From contig JAFGUG010000011.1 of the NCBI GenBank assembly GCA_016938655.1, positions 186,001 to 250,000 of the forward strand: DNA of 64,000 nt, read 5' to 3'. Below, piece after piece: positions 16,651 to 25,687 of this stretch; within the stretch, counting starts at the first letter, position 1; every line of letters begins with the position of its first letter. This stretch comes from Thiotrichales bacterium. GTDB lineage: Bacteria > Pseudomonadota > Gammaproteobacteria > Thiomicrospirales > Thiomicrospiraceae. A model generated the notes under the pieces. That model saw only the letters and a program-made list of their open reading frames with translations. It searched no databases and was not told where the DNA came from. The position numbers and the translations under genes are program-made.

Positions 16651-18363
16651 GTGAAAAGAACCATGTTAGAACTGATGATATCTAAACCTACCACGCCTGT
16701 AATGATGCAGACTGACACGACTAAACGGCAAGCTTTGCCGAGTGAATCCGGTTTTGCACAATTATTGCAGTCCAGCTTACCGCAGCCGCAAGCAGCAACG
16801 TTGAACGACGCTAATGGCAAAGCAGTCAACTTGATTGATTCAGATGCGCCGGTCTTAATGAATGTGAATGGTTTTGACAAGGTATCCTCTGAGCCCGATG
16901 CGTTAAGTTCTTCGGGTTTAGCATCCATGCCGATAGCTGAAAATATGGAATTAACTCTGGCTCAATTCGTGCAGGTAGATGAAAAAAACCTATCAAATTT
17001 GAATATGCCAGCCTCAATGGTTCAAGAGTTGCAAGTAGGCGAGCAAATAGCTGAAGAGATAGCGTCAAATATAAACATGTCAATATTTATAACTCAAGAC
17101 GTGCAACTTGATCAAAAGCTACCATCCGATTTATTGGCAACAAAATTAGAAACTGCTGCAGAGATTGCTGCGGTGGGTGAAGCGGATGTAAGTATTCATA
17201 CTCCGTCATCATTGAGTCAATTTGAGAATGTAACGCCACTTATGGATACCGCTTTAGAAGAGTCGTTTGTCACCATTGAATCAAATTCGACTATTGAACA
17301 AAGCACACCGACAGATTTAAGTTTACCTATTATCAATGGCAATCTTACTTTGGAGGCAGAATCTACTATTGCCTCTGAAGAGGTTGGACTCTCTTTAGTG
17401 CCTGATGTTATTGCAGAACCTGAGGGTGTGGTGCCACCCATGTCTTCTGACGTTGCTCGAGATGAAACGCTTGCAGAGGCCGAACAATTGTCGGCCATGA
17501 CAGCTGACGAAGAGTTGGTTTTAGCACAGGCTGCAATAGCGCCAGATGAGGTAAATGAAAAAGGATTAATTTCCCAAGGCTCGGAGAAGGTCGTTGACCG
17601 AACAACTGAACTACGTCAAGAAGCCCGCACTATCAAGTTAAATACAGCAAATGAACAAGCGGCACAAAATCCAATGATGCAAAAGAATTCAACATCCGAA
17701 GATTCAGGTCAGCAGAGTCGAGGCCAGTCAACACAACAACAGTTTACAAATATGGCTCAAACAGTCTCGCAAAACACCCAAACAGTTCGTGAGCAACAGG
17801 TTGAGCGTCAATTTAACGCAGTACTGAATGAACGTTTAGCAACGCAAACATCAAGTACGGCAGAAAATGCGCGCGCTAACTCACCATTAAGTTCTGCGGA
17901 AGGAAGGGGGCAGTTGCCAGTAGGGCTACAGTCAATTGGTTTGCCAGTGATGCACCAGAAATGGGGGCAGGCCTTAGGTCAGCGTGTTGTCTATATGGCG
18001 AACCAACAGATGCAGCAAGCACAGATAACGTTAAACCCTGAAAAATTGGGGCCAGTTCAGGTGCGTTTGCAAATTGATCGAGATCAAAAGGTCAATGTGG
18101 TGATGACTGCTCAGCACGGGGTAACGCGTGAAGCAATGGAAGCAGCGATGCCTAGATTACGAGAAATGCTTGAGCAATCTGGTATTGATGTTGGTTCAGT
18201 TGATGTCAATGATCAAAAACAGTTTGCCGATAGTGAACAAGAAAACTCAGAAAACCAGCAGGCCTCATCTGCTAATGGTGAAGTGGTAGATGAAAACAGA
18301 GCGGACAGCACATCAGATGTCTTAACGCATACAACAGATAATGTAGTGGATTACTACGCTTAG
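16651..18363 (+). CDS. fliK: Flagellar hook-length control protein FliK
   Basis: FliK is the secreted ruler that sets hook length and switches export specificity via FlhB. The long N-terminal region (to about residue 440) is low-complexity, acidic and Q/S-rich. The conserved C-terminal domain contains QMQQAQITLNPEKLGPVQVR and MTAQHGVTREAMEAAMPRLR. The 570 residues are long but within family range. The GTG at 16651 and the ATG at 16663 are both possible starts; neither has a strong ribosome site. A separate FliK-like protein is encoded at 37335-38390. Confidence 0.9.
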   Translation: MKRTMLELMISKPTTPVMMQTDTTKRQALPSESGFAQLLQSSLPQPQAATLNDANGKAVNLIDSDAPVLMNVNGFDKVSSEPDALSSSGLASMPIAENMELTLAQFVQVDEKNLSNLNMPASMVQELQVGEQIAEEIASNINMSIFITQDVQLDQKLPSDLLATKLETAAEIAAVGEADVSIHTPSSLSQFENVTPLMDTALEESFVTIESNSTIEQSTPTDLSLPIINGNLTLEAESTIASEEVGLSLVPDVIAEPEGVVPPMSSDVARDETLAEAEQLSAMTADEELVLAQAAIAPDEVNEKGLISQGSEKVVDRTTELRQEARTIKLNTANEQAAQNPMMQKNSTSEDSGQQSRGQSTQQQFTNMAQTVSQNTQTVREQQVERQFNAVLNERLATQTSSTAENARANSPLSSAEGRGQLPVGLQSIGLPVMHQKWGQALGQRVVYMANQQMQQAQITLNPEKLGPVQVRLQIDRDQKVNVVMTAQHGVTREAMEAAMPRLREMLEQSGIDVGSVDVNDQKQFADSEQENSENQQASSANGEVVDENRADSTSDVLTHTTDNVVDYYA

Positions 18364-18375
18364 GAGCATCCGGAA

Positions 18376-19371
18376 ATGAAAATGGCGAATATTATATTAG
18401 GTTTATTGATGGTTGCGCCGACAACGGCTTTTGCAGGTGGCTTTGAGATGTCAACAACGGGTTTGGTCATTATTGCCGTTGGGATTACCGCCGTGATTGT
18501 TGGCGCATTGGTTTATTTGTTTTGGTGTAACGCCTCTGGTGTGTGCGAGCAAAATGAACTTTTGGACGATATTAAATTGATTTTGAATAAAGAATCGCTT
18601 GATATGCCTTTAAAATCAGAAAACACTGACCCTAAACTCCTAAGATACCTTAATCAACTGATAGAATTGGCGCAAGATCAAGTGACTCGCGCGTCGGTCG
18701 AAAAGGCCCATGCAGAAAGTCGAGTAACGGATTTAGAAAATCAAGTTGAAGAATTGAACGAATCTCTCGCTGCTTGTTTTGCAAAACAGTCTGAAATGAA
18801 CTCGAATATTGTGCCAGCTGTGGCCTTTGATAATACAGAGCTGATGAGCATGTCTGATCAGCTTGCTGTGGTGGTTGGCCAGCTTGGGCAGGGTTCTTCA
18901 CGAGGTATGGAATCGGTTGGTAATGTTATCAGTGAAGTCAGTGGCTTAACCGAAGAGGTCGCGCATGCTTCTGGGGTTATTAAGCAATTAGAAGCCGACA
19001 GTAATAACATTGGTACCGTTTTAGTATTGATTCGTGATATTGCAGAACAAACCAATTTATTGGCATTGAACGCTGCGATTGAAGCGGCGCGCGCCGGTGA
19101 ACATGGGCGTGGATTTGCTGTGGTTGCCGATGAAGTAAGAATACTTGCTGGTAAAACACAAAAAGCGACAACGGAAATTCAAACCATTATCGAAGAGTTA
19201 CAGCAACGTGCACGCAATGCAGTATCGGTGATGGAACATGGTCAAGGCCGTGTTGAAGCAACGCAGTCTCAAGCTGCATTTGTGAGCGATGCACTGCATG
19301 CTATTGAAGATAATTTAATGCAGCTCAAAACTGCCCAGGAAGGTCTTTCTGGATTAATTCAGCGCTCTTAA
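18376..19371 (+). CDS. MCP-like transducer in the motor gene cluster
   Basis: This 331-residue protein has two hydrophobic segments near the N-terminus (residues 4-22 and 29-51) with almost nothing between them, then a coiled coil (95-135) and the chemoreceptor signalling tip [21 protein letters not shown] near residues 220-240, followed by [12 protein letters not shown]. No sensory or HAMP domain exists, and the C-terminal arm after the tip is only about 75 residues. It lies 12 bases after fliK and 56 before motA, an unusual place for a receptor. The first hydrophobic segment could be a signal peptide. The ligand or function is unknown. Confidence 0.82.
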   Translation: MKMANIILGLLMVAPTTAFAGGFEMSTTGLVIIAVGITAVIVGALVYLFWCNASGVCEQNELLDDIKLILNKESLDMPLKSENTDPKLLRYLNQLIELAQDQVTRASVEKAHAESRVTDLENQVEELNESLAACFAKQSEMNSNIVPAVAFDNTELMSMSDQLAVVVGQLGQGSSRGMESVGNVISEVSGLTEEVAHASGVIKQLEADSNNIGTVLVLIRDIAEQTNLLALNAAIEAARAGEHGRGFAVVADEVRILAGKTQKATTEIQTIIEELQQRARNAVSVMEHGQGRVEATQSQAAFVSDALHAIEDNLMQLKTAQEGLSGLIQRS

Positions 19372-19427
19372 GTGGTGCTGAATTTAAAAGAAGAAAATAT
19401 ACAAGATGAGAACAAGGTAGCTTTGGT

Positions 19428-20279
19428 ATGAAAGCGATAGTCGGTACACTCGTAGTAATAGGGACACTGTTAGGGGGATACTTACCTCACGGTAGTTTCG
19501 GGATTCTGATTCAACCGCTAGAGGTAGTGATTATCTGTGGTGGTGCCATCGGTGCTTATATTATTGCCAATCCAGGTTGGGTTGTTAAAGCAGGTTTTGC
19601 TAATAGTTTGGGTTTAGCCAAGCCGGATCCAGTGACTCAAGAGATGCACATGGAGTTATTAGGATTGATGTTTCGTCTGTTCAATAAAGCACGTCGTGAA
19701 GGTTTAATGTCGATTGAAGCAGACGTTGAGGATCCGCATTCAAGTGAACTGTTTAACAGTGCGCCTTTAGTGGCGGCAGACCATCATGCTATAGATTTTA
19801 TTTGTGACTACTTACGTTTAATGATTAGTGGGGCTTCAAACCCATACCAGTTAGAAGATTTGATGATTTTAGAAGTGGATTTGCATCATCACGAGGCCTT
19901 AATGCCATCGGAAGCGATCGCAAAAGTCGGTGAAGGTTTACCTGCCTTTGGTATCGTTGCTGCCGTTCTAGGTATTATCGTGACCATGACCTACCTGGAT
20001 GCAGGGCCGATGGAAATTGCTCACCATATGTCTGTGGCACTGGTGGGAACCTTCCTAGGTATTTTGTTTGCTTATGGTTTTATTGCCCCAATCTCATCTG
20101 ATTTAGCCAACCGAGCGAATTCTGGAAGCGCTTTTTATGGCGTAATTAAAACCTGTTTAATGGCTAACTTGAACGGTTATGCCCCTCAAGTCGCAGTGGA
20201 GTTTGGTCGAAAAGCGATTCCTGGAAAACTTAGACCGAGTTTTAAAGAAGTTGATGAATTCCTTCAGAGCCAGAAATAG
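19428..20279 (+). CDS. motA: Flagellar motor stator protein MotA
   Basis: MotA is the ion-channel and torque subunit of the stator. The 283 residues begin with two membrane helices (MKAIVGTLVVIGTLLGGYLP). The cytoplasmic loop carries the charged torque residues (LFNKARREGLMSIEADVEDP), and two further membrane helices contain the conserved prolines (GLPAFGIVAAVLGIIVTM and AYGFIAPISSDLANR). It resembles the long, E. coli-type MotA. It is followed by motB and sits unusually inside the fliK-fliL interval. Confidence 0.95.
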   Translation: MKAIVGTLVVIGTLLGGYLPHGSFGILIQPLEVVIICGGAIGAYIIANPGWVVKAGFANSLGLAKPDPVTQEMHMELLGLMFRLFNKARREGLMSIEADVEDPHSSELFNSAPLVAADHHAIDFICDYLRLMISGASNPYQLEDLMILEVDLHHHEALMPSEAIAKVGEGLPAFGIVAAVLGIIVTMTYLDAGPMEIAHHMSVALVGTFLGILFAYGFIAPISSDLANRANSGSAFYGVIKTCLMANLNGYAPQVAVEFGRKAIPGKLRPSFKEVDEFLQSQK

Positions 20280-20325
20280 TTTTGGCTAGTACTCAACCCT
20301 TTAATGGGGCTGAAAGAGAAATAGT

Positions 20326-21213
20326 ATGAGTGATGAACAATCCATAATTATCAAACGACTGAATAAGTGCCCCCACGTTGCACACGGTGGGGCATGGAAA
20401 ATAGCGTTTGCGGATTTCATGACAGCGGCGATGGCCTTCTTCTTAATGCTATGGGTGCTTGGCGGGGTGAATGACGAAGAGATGAAAGCCATGGCTGAGT
20501 ATTTTCGTAATCCAACCGTTATAGAAGCTTCACCGATGAAATTAGTTGAGTCGGATGAAGCCGGACAGTCATCCGATTCGATGATTGACATGGGTGGCTT
20601 TAAAGATGCACCAAAAGGCAAAGAGGGGGATGAAGACGGTTCTGGCAAAGAGGGACAAGAGCAAGCTCAGATGGAGGCAATGAAAATTAGCCTAGAGCAA
20701 AAGCTTGATCAAGACCCAGACTTAAGTCAATTTAAAGATCAGTTAAAAATTGACATAACACCGAATGGATTGCAAGTTCAAATTTTAGACGACCGTAAGC
20801 GCCCCATGTTTGGTTCGGGGGTGGACCTGCCGAGAGACTATGCGATGAAGCTGCTTAAAGAGGTGGGTGAAGTCATGGCACAAACATCGAATAAGATTAG
20901 TATTGCTGGTCATACCGATTCGTCGGGTTACCATGATCAATCTGAATACACTAACTGGGAGTTGTCGGCAGACAGAGCCAATGCAGCCCGAAGATTATTG
21001 TTACAAGGTGGGGTTGATCCAAAGCGGATTGCCCAAGTTGTTGGATTGTCCGATACGGTGCCATTTGATTCAGAAAACCCGTATAATCCACTAAATAGAC
21101 GTATAAGTATTATTGTCTTGTCTAAAGAGGCAGAGCAGCGATTAAGCGCGTTGAGCGAAGCGCCTGTCTTAGAGGATTTAAGCAAAGAACTTAACAATCC
21201 TTTGGGACAATAG
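20326..21213 (+). CDS. motB: Flagellar motor stator protein MotB
   Basis: MotB anchors the stator to peptidoglycan and carries the proton-binding aspartate. A single membrane helix has the FADFMTAAMAFFLMLWVLGG signature, with Asp near residue 30. The form AFADFMTA resembles proton-type MotB rather than sodium-type PomB. A C-terminal OmpA-like peptidoglycan-binding domain follows (ISIAGHTDSSG near residue 190; NRRISIIVL near the end). The linker is acidic. The gene is 46 bases after motA. Confidence 0.95.
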   Translation: MSDEQSIIIKRLNKCPHVAHGGAWKIAFADFMTAAMAFFLMLWVLGGVNDEEMKAMAEYFRNPTVIEASPMKLVESDEAGQSSDSMIDMGGFKDAPKGKEGDEDGSGKEGQEQAQMEAMKISLEQKLDQDPDLSQFKDQLKIDITPNGLQVQILDDRKRPMFGSGVDLPRDYAMKLLKEVGEVMAQTSNKISIAGHTDSSGYHDQSEYTNWELSADRANAARRLLLQGGVDPKRIAQVVGLSDTVPFDSENPYNPLNRRISIIVLSKEAEQRLSALSEAPVLEDLSKELNNPLGQ

Positions 21214-21269
21214 AGTAAGTAAAATTATTTATATTAGACATTAACTGGTTAATTTAAGGGTAGTAAGGT

Positions 21270-21875
21270 ATGTCAGAAGAAGCGGTAGAAGAGAAGAAGA
21301 AAGGTGGTGGTAAAGGCCTAATTATCATTCTATTAGTGATTCTCATTTTAATGATGGTGGGGATTGGGGTGCTGGTTTACATGTTGATGAGCAAGGACAG
21401 TGGAAGTGACTCGGCAGCCGATGAAACCGAAGTTCATGGTTCTGCTGAGCACGGTGATGGTCATGGTGATGAACATGCCGATGAAGACAGTCACGCGAAA
21501 GAGTACTCACCAAAATTTAAACAGTTTGAAGCGCCTGCACCAGGTTCTCCTCCAGCCTACTTCACAATGGAAAAATTTGTTGTGAACTTTAACGGTGATG
21601 GCCAAGCGAAATTTTTAGCGGTGGATCTCAAATTCTTGTCTTACTATCCGCAAATTGTCGGCGATGCTGGTGAGATGGAGCATTTGCGTCCAATCTTAAA
21701 AAATGACATTCAACGCCTGTTGCGTAACCAGCACTTTAACGAGCTCAATACGCCTGATGGTCCAGATAAACTTAGAGAAGAAATTTTAAAAACCGCTCGC
21801 GCCATTTTAGAGAAGCATAATATCTATCCAGACTTATTGGAAGATGTTTACATGACTCGCTTTGTGATGCAGTAG
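21270..21875 (+). CDS. fliL: Flagellar basal body protein FliL
   Basis: FliL is a single-pass membrane protein that encircles stators. It has a lysine-rich N-terminus, a membrane helix at residues 15-37 (GLIIILLVILILMMVGIGVL), a His/Asp/Glu-rich periplasmic linker (EHGDGHGDEHADEDSHAKEY) and the C-terminal FliL domain. At 201 residues it is somewhat longer than usual because of the linker, whose histidines might bind metal. A perfect inverted repeat ATTAAC-TG-GTTAAT (21240-21253) precedes the gene. Confidence 0.93.
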   Translation: MSEEAVEEKKKGGGKGLIIILLVILILMMVGIGVLVYMLMSKDSGSDSAADETEVHGSAEHGDGHGDEHADEDSHAKEYSPKFKQFEAPAPGSPPAYFTMEKFVVNFNGDGQAKFLAVDLKFLSYYPQIVGDAGEMEHLRPILKNDIQRLLRNQHFNELNTPDGPDKLREEILKTARAILEKHNIYPDLLEDVYMTRFVMQ

Positions 21876-21897
21876 TCAGTTTGAATAAGGTCTAACT

Positions 21898-22917
21898 ATG
21901 GATGATATTCTAAGCCAAGATGAAGTCGATGCCCTCTTAAAAGGGATGGGTGGGGGTGACGTTGAAACCGAAGATGACGATTCGGCAGATTCGGCGACGG
22001 CCAAAGTCTATGACTTTACTAACCAAGAACGTATTGTTCGTGGTCGTCTACCGGCTTTAGATATTATCAACGAACGATTTGCACGCGGTTTTCAGCGACA
22101 CTTCAATGAGATGATTATGTCGAGTGTTGAAGTGACGCCTGGGGAAGTAAAAATCATTAAGATGATTGATTACTTACGCAACTTATTTGTCCCCACCAGT
22201 TTAAATATTTACCGAATCAATCCTTTGAATGGCGTTTCCCTTTTTACCCTTGATTCTAAATTGATTTTTACCGCAGTTGATATCTATTTTGGTGGCACAG
22301 GCCTGCTGCCTTTTAAAATTGAAGGTCGTGAATATACCCCTGTTGAAATGAGTATGGTTCGCAGTATTCTTGATATTTCATCTGAAAACCTCCGCAAAGC
22401 GTGGGGGCCGGTTATGGACATTGAAATCGAATACATGCACTCGGAGATGAACCCAAAGTTTGCTGGGATTGTTGATCCTACAGATATGATTGTGGTCAGC
22501 CCGATACATGTTCGTTTTGAAGGGGTTGAAGGGCGTGTTGATATTGTTATGCCTTATGCCATGCTTGAACCTGTTCGAGATAAGCTTGAAGAGGGCATGC
22601 AAAACCTCCAGGGTGAGAGTGATAATCGTTGGTCTCGCACGCTAAAAGAAGAGTCCAAAAATATTGAAGTTGATCTTTCGGTTAATTTAGCCGAATTAAA
22701 AATGAATATGAACGATTTAATGAAGATGGAAAAAGGTGATATTATCCCGATTGATATGCCAAAACAAGTCACCATCAAAGCCGAGGGCATTGCAATTGTT
22801 CGGGGTAAATTGGGCGAAAGTAACAACAAAAAAGCAGTTAAAATTGAGGATGTATTTCATCATCCTGCTTATCAAGAGCGCAAGATAGAAAACGTTAAGG
22901 AGTGGTACGATGAGTGA
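21898..22917 (+). CDS. fliM: Flagellar switch protein FliM
   Basis: FliM is the C-ring component that binds phospho-CheY. The N-terminal CheY-binding peptide MDDILSQDEVDALLKGM is perfect, followed by the middle CheC-like domain and a C-terminal FliN-like domain. The 339 residues match the family. Its end overlaps the start of fliN by 8 bases, so the two are translationally coupled. Confidence 0.97.
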   Translation: MDDILSQDEVDALLKGMGGGDVETEDDDSADSATAKVYDFTNQERIVRGRLPALDIINERFARGFQRHFNEMIMSSVEVTPGEVKIIKMIDYLRNLFVPTSLNIYRINPLNGVSLFTLDSKLIFTAVDIYFGGTGLLPFKIEGREYTPVEMSMVRSILDISSENLRKAWGPVMDIEIEYMHSEMNPKFAGIVDPTDMIVVSPIHVRFEGVEGRVDIVMPYAMLEPVRDKLEEGMQNLQGESDNRWSRTLKEESKNIEVDLSVNLAELKMNMNDLMKMEKGDIIPIDMPKQVTIKAEGIAIVRGKLGESNNKKAVKIEDVFHHPAYQERKIENVKEWYDE

Positions 22918-23338
22918 TGAAGAGGATTTAAGTGCTTGGGGCGAGGCGCTTAACGAGCAGGCGGAGGCGACTGAAGATGATCCTTGGGGTGCGGCACTTA
23001 ACGAGCAAGCGGAAGCTTCTGTTGGTGGTGCTCCCGATTTAGATGCATTGGCAGAAAGTCGTGGCGACAGTCGTGATAAGGTTGATTTGGATGTATTACT
23101 CGACATCCCTGTGACGTTACAATTGGAAATTGGTCGCACTAAAGTATCGATTCGAAACTTACTTTCTTATACTCAGGGATCGGTAGTAGAGATGGATCGT
23201 CTTGCCGGTGAACCGCTGGACTTATTAGTGAATGGTACCTTAATTGCGCACGGTGAAGTCGTCGTTATCAACGATAAGTTTGGGGTGCGTTTAACCGATG
23301 TTATTAGCCCACAAGAACGAATTAAGAAGCTTAAATGA
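22910..23338 (+). CDS. fliN: Flagellar switch protein FliN
   Basis: FliN forms the bottom of the C ring and docks FliH. The C-terminal surface-presentation domain is clear (LDVLLDIPVTLQLEIGRTKV, VVINDKFGVRLTDVISPQER). The variable N-terminus contains an exact tandem repeat of the pattern WG-x-ALNEQAEA (DNA 22937-22969 and 22985-23017). Family members normally have one such Trp/Glu-Gln motif. The stop overlaps the fliO start by 4 bases (ATGA). Confidence 0.95.
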   Translation: MSDEEDLSAWGEALNEQAEATEDDPWGAALNEQAEASVGGAPDLDALAESRGDSRDKVDLDVLLDIPVTLQLEIGRTKVSIRNLLSYTQGSVVEMDRLAGEPLDLLVNGTLIAHGEVVVINDKFGVRLTDVISPQERIKKLK

Positions 23339-23853
23339 TGATTAGTGTCAGTCGTGATCGGCAATACTTATCCGTTAATGTATTTATAAGAGGTTTTTTT
23401 AAACCTCTTTTTGCGTTTTTGATGATGGGTTTTTCGCAATTGATTTTAGCTGCCGAAACGGTTAAAGAGGTCGGGGAATCGGTGGTCCAGCCAAGCGACT
23501 ATTTTTTGCAAATTGTTTTATCGCTTGTCTTGGTTTTATTGATAATTTTTGTCTCAGCATGGATGTTAAGAAGATATGGGCGTTACCCTGGGGTTGCGGA
23601 TGGCAATCTTAAGGTTTTAGGAGCACTGTCAGTTGGACAGCGTGAACGCATCTTACTACTTCAAGTCGGTAAAGAACAAATTTTGGTTGGCGTCACGAGT
23701 AGCCGAATTACCACCTTACATCAGCTGCCTGAAAATATTGAAACTCATCAAGTACAGCCTTTAAAAGGCGCTTTTGCCCAACGGTTTCAAGAAGCTTTAA
23801 GTCAAAAAGCAGCACCTAATTCAAGCAATAACGCAAAGTCGGAACAAAAGTAA
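23335..23853 (+). CDS. fliO: Flagellar biosynthesis protein FliO
   Basis: FliO assists assembly of the FliP export-gate ring. It has a signal-like hydrophobic segment near residues 20-40, a second membrane helix (LQIVLSLVLVLLIIFVSAWML near 63-83), then a cytoplasmic beta-rich domain (LKVLGALSVGQRERILLLQV). The 172 residues and the order fliN-O-P-Q-R are standard. The start overlaps the fliN stop. Confidence 0.92.
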   Translation: MMISVSRDRQYLSVNVFIRGFFKPLFAFLMMGFSQLILAAETVKEVGESVVQPSDYFLQIVLSLVLVLLIIFVSAWMLRRYGRYPGVADGNLKVLGALSVGQRERILLLQVGKEQILVGVTSSRITTLHQLPENIETHQVQPLKGAFAQRFQEALSQKAAPNSSNNAKSEQK

Positions 23854-23857
23854 CGTT

Positions 23858-24631
23858 ATGAAAAGCAGCAGGCCTCCTCTGAAACCTTATCAATTTGTTC
23901 TGTTTTTAGGACTTGTTTTGTTTCCATTGATCTCCTTGGCTATGCCTGGGGTTCCGGCATTTACCGTTGAAACCGATGCTGCGGGTAATCAAGACTATAC
24001 CTTGACCATGCAAATTCTGTTGTTAATGACGGGGCTAACACTCTTGCCTGCCGCGTTAATCGCAATGACCTCATTCTTACGTATAATCATTGTTTTGGCG
24101 CTTTTAAGGCAAGCGTTAGGTACGATGCAAACTCCATCAACTAAAGTGTTGATCGCATTAGCCCTGTTTTTAACGCTGTTTATTATGTCGCCGGTTTTAG
24201 ATAAGGTTTACGAGACCGCGGTTGCACCTTACATGGAAGAGCAGATTCAATTTACCGAGGCGGTTGAGCTAGGTTCAAAGCCCGTTTATCAGTTCATGCT
24301 GCAACAAACTCGCGAAGATGATTTAGGGATGTTTGCTGAAATGGCTGATATTACTTTAGATGATCCACAAAACATTCCCTTTAAAGTCTTAATTCCTGCT
24401 TTTATGACCAGTGAGCTTAAAACGGCTTTCCAAATTGGGTTTATGCTGTTTATTCCCTTTTTAATTATTGACTTGGTTGTCGCCAGTTTATTGATGTCGA
24501 TGGGTATGATGATGCTCTCGCCCATGATTATCTCGTTGCCGTTTAAGTTGATGCTTTTTGTATTAATTGACGGCTGGGCGCTCGTTGTGGGAACATTAGC
24601 CAATAGTTTCGTCGTCCCTGGAGGCATATGA
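23858..24631 (+). CDS. fliP: Flagellar export gate protein FliP
   Basis: This integral membrane export-gate subunit forms the gate with FliQ and FliR. It has a cleavable signal peptide (FVLFLGLVLFPLISLAMPG), then the family core TSFLRIIIVLALLRQALGTM and PFKLMLFVLIDGWALVVGTL. Its 257 residues are of normal length. The stop overlaps the fliQ start (ATGA). Confidence 0.96.
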   Translation: MKSSRPPLKPYQFVLFLGLVLFPLISLAMPGVPAFTVETDAAGNQDYTLTMQILLLMTGLTLLPAALIAMTSFLRIIIVLALLRQALGTMQTPSTKVLIALALFLTLFIMSPVLDKVYETAVAPYMEEQIQFTEAVELGSKPVYQFMLQQTREDDLGMFAEMADITLDDPQNIPFKVLIPAFMTSELKTAFQIGFMLFIPFLIIDLVVASLLMSMGMMMLSPMIISLPFKLMLFVLIDGWALVVGTLANSFVVPGGI

Positions 24632-24900
24632 TGCAAGAAGCGTTTGTATTAACATTAGGTCAAAAAATGCTTGAGGTAACCGCCATGTTGGCTGCGCCTC
24701 TATTAATTCCAGCATTGATTATTGGTTTGGTCGTGGGGATGTTTCAGGCCGCTACACAAATTAACGAGATGACCTTGAGTTTTATTCCTAAGCTCGCAAT
24801 CGTAGGGTTGGCACTGGTCTTTTTTGGGCCCTGGATGCTGACGACTTTAATCTCCTTCACTAAAGAGCTCTATCAGAATATTCCGGCGCTTATTGGATAA
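24628..24900 (+). CDS. fliQ: Flagellar export gate protein FliQ
   Basis: A 90-residue protein with two membrane helices, the usual FliQ size. The signature IGLVVGMFQAATQINEMTLS is present. It starts within the fliP stop codon, and fliR follows after 3 bases. Confidence 0.96.
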   Translation: MMQEAFVLTLGQKMLEVTAMLAAPLLIPALIIGLVVGMFQAATQINEMTLSFIPKLAIVGLALVFFGPWMLTTLISFTKELYQNIPALIG

Positions 24901-24903
24901 GCT

Positions 24904-25683
24904 ATGACTTTTAGTTACGTTGAGTTTCTTCAGCTACTAGGTTTGTACTTTTGGCCTTTTGTTCGTATTGGTGCCATGCTCTCCATTGTTCCGCTATTCA
25001 GTTTACAATCTATTACAATGCAAACTCGCGTTATTCTTACGCTCTTTATCACCATTGTCGTTGCTCCTAATCTAGCCTTGCCACCGCCGGTTGACCCTTT
25101 TACTTGGCAGGGTGTCTTATTTCTTATTCAGCAAATTTTAATTGGTTTGGCAATGGGGACGGTTTTTTTAATTGTCTTTCAGGCTTTTATTATTGCGGGT
25201 CATATTATTGCGATGGGTATGGGGTTAGCGTTTGCACAGATGGTTGATCCCGGAACAGGGGTTAGTTCACCGATAGTTTCGCAATATTTTTCCATTATTG
25301 TCACCTTACTGTTTTTAGCCCTCAATGGCCATTTGTTGATTATTCAGGTGGTGGTTGATAGTTTTGAGTATTTGCCCATTGGAGTGCACTTTTTAACTCA
25401 AGAAAGTCTGCGAAATTTAGTTGAGTTTGGAAGTTATATGTTTTCTGCAGGGGTTTTGGTTGCTTTGCCTGCAGTGACAGCTCTGTTATTAATTAACGTT
25501 GCGTTCGGTGTTGTCACGCGAGCAGCACCTGCCTTAAATATTTTTGCAGTTGGTTTCCCGGTTACGCTTCTAACTGGTTTGGTCATGCTGTCTTTAACAA
25601 CACCGTTGATATTGCCACATCTGCAAGAACTCATCCATCGTTCAGTCGAATTGATTACTAATTTTAAATTGGTGGGCGGTTAG
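24904..25683 (+). CDS. fliR: Flagellar export gate protein FliR
   Basis: A polytopic membrane protein of 259 residues completing the FliPQR gate. It has several hydrophobic helices and the family motifs FVRIGAMLSIVPLFS and AFAQMVDPGTGVSSPIVSQY. It lies between fliQ and flhB with near-zero spacing. Confidence 0.95.
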   Translation: MTFSYVEFLQLLGLYFWPFVRIGAMLSIVPLFSLQSITMQTRVILTLFITIVVAPNLALPPPVDPFTWQGVLFLIQQILIGLAMGTVFLIVFQAFIIAGHIIAMGMGLAFAQMVDPGTGVSSPIVSQYFSIIVTLLFLALNGHLLIIQVVVDSFEYLPIGVHFLTQESLRNLVEFGSYMFSAGVLVALPAVTALLLINVAFGVVTRAAPALNIFAVGFPVTLLTGLVMLSLTTPLILPHLQELIHRSVELITNFKLVGG

Positions 25684-25687
25684 GTAA

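Noticed and set aside
22717-23139. 140-codon minus-strand ORF across the fliM-fliN junction
   Set aside because: Serine-rich shadow translation spanning two conserved genes.
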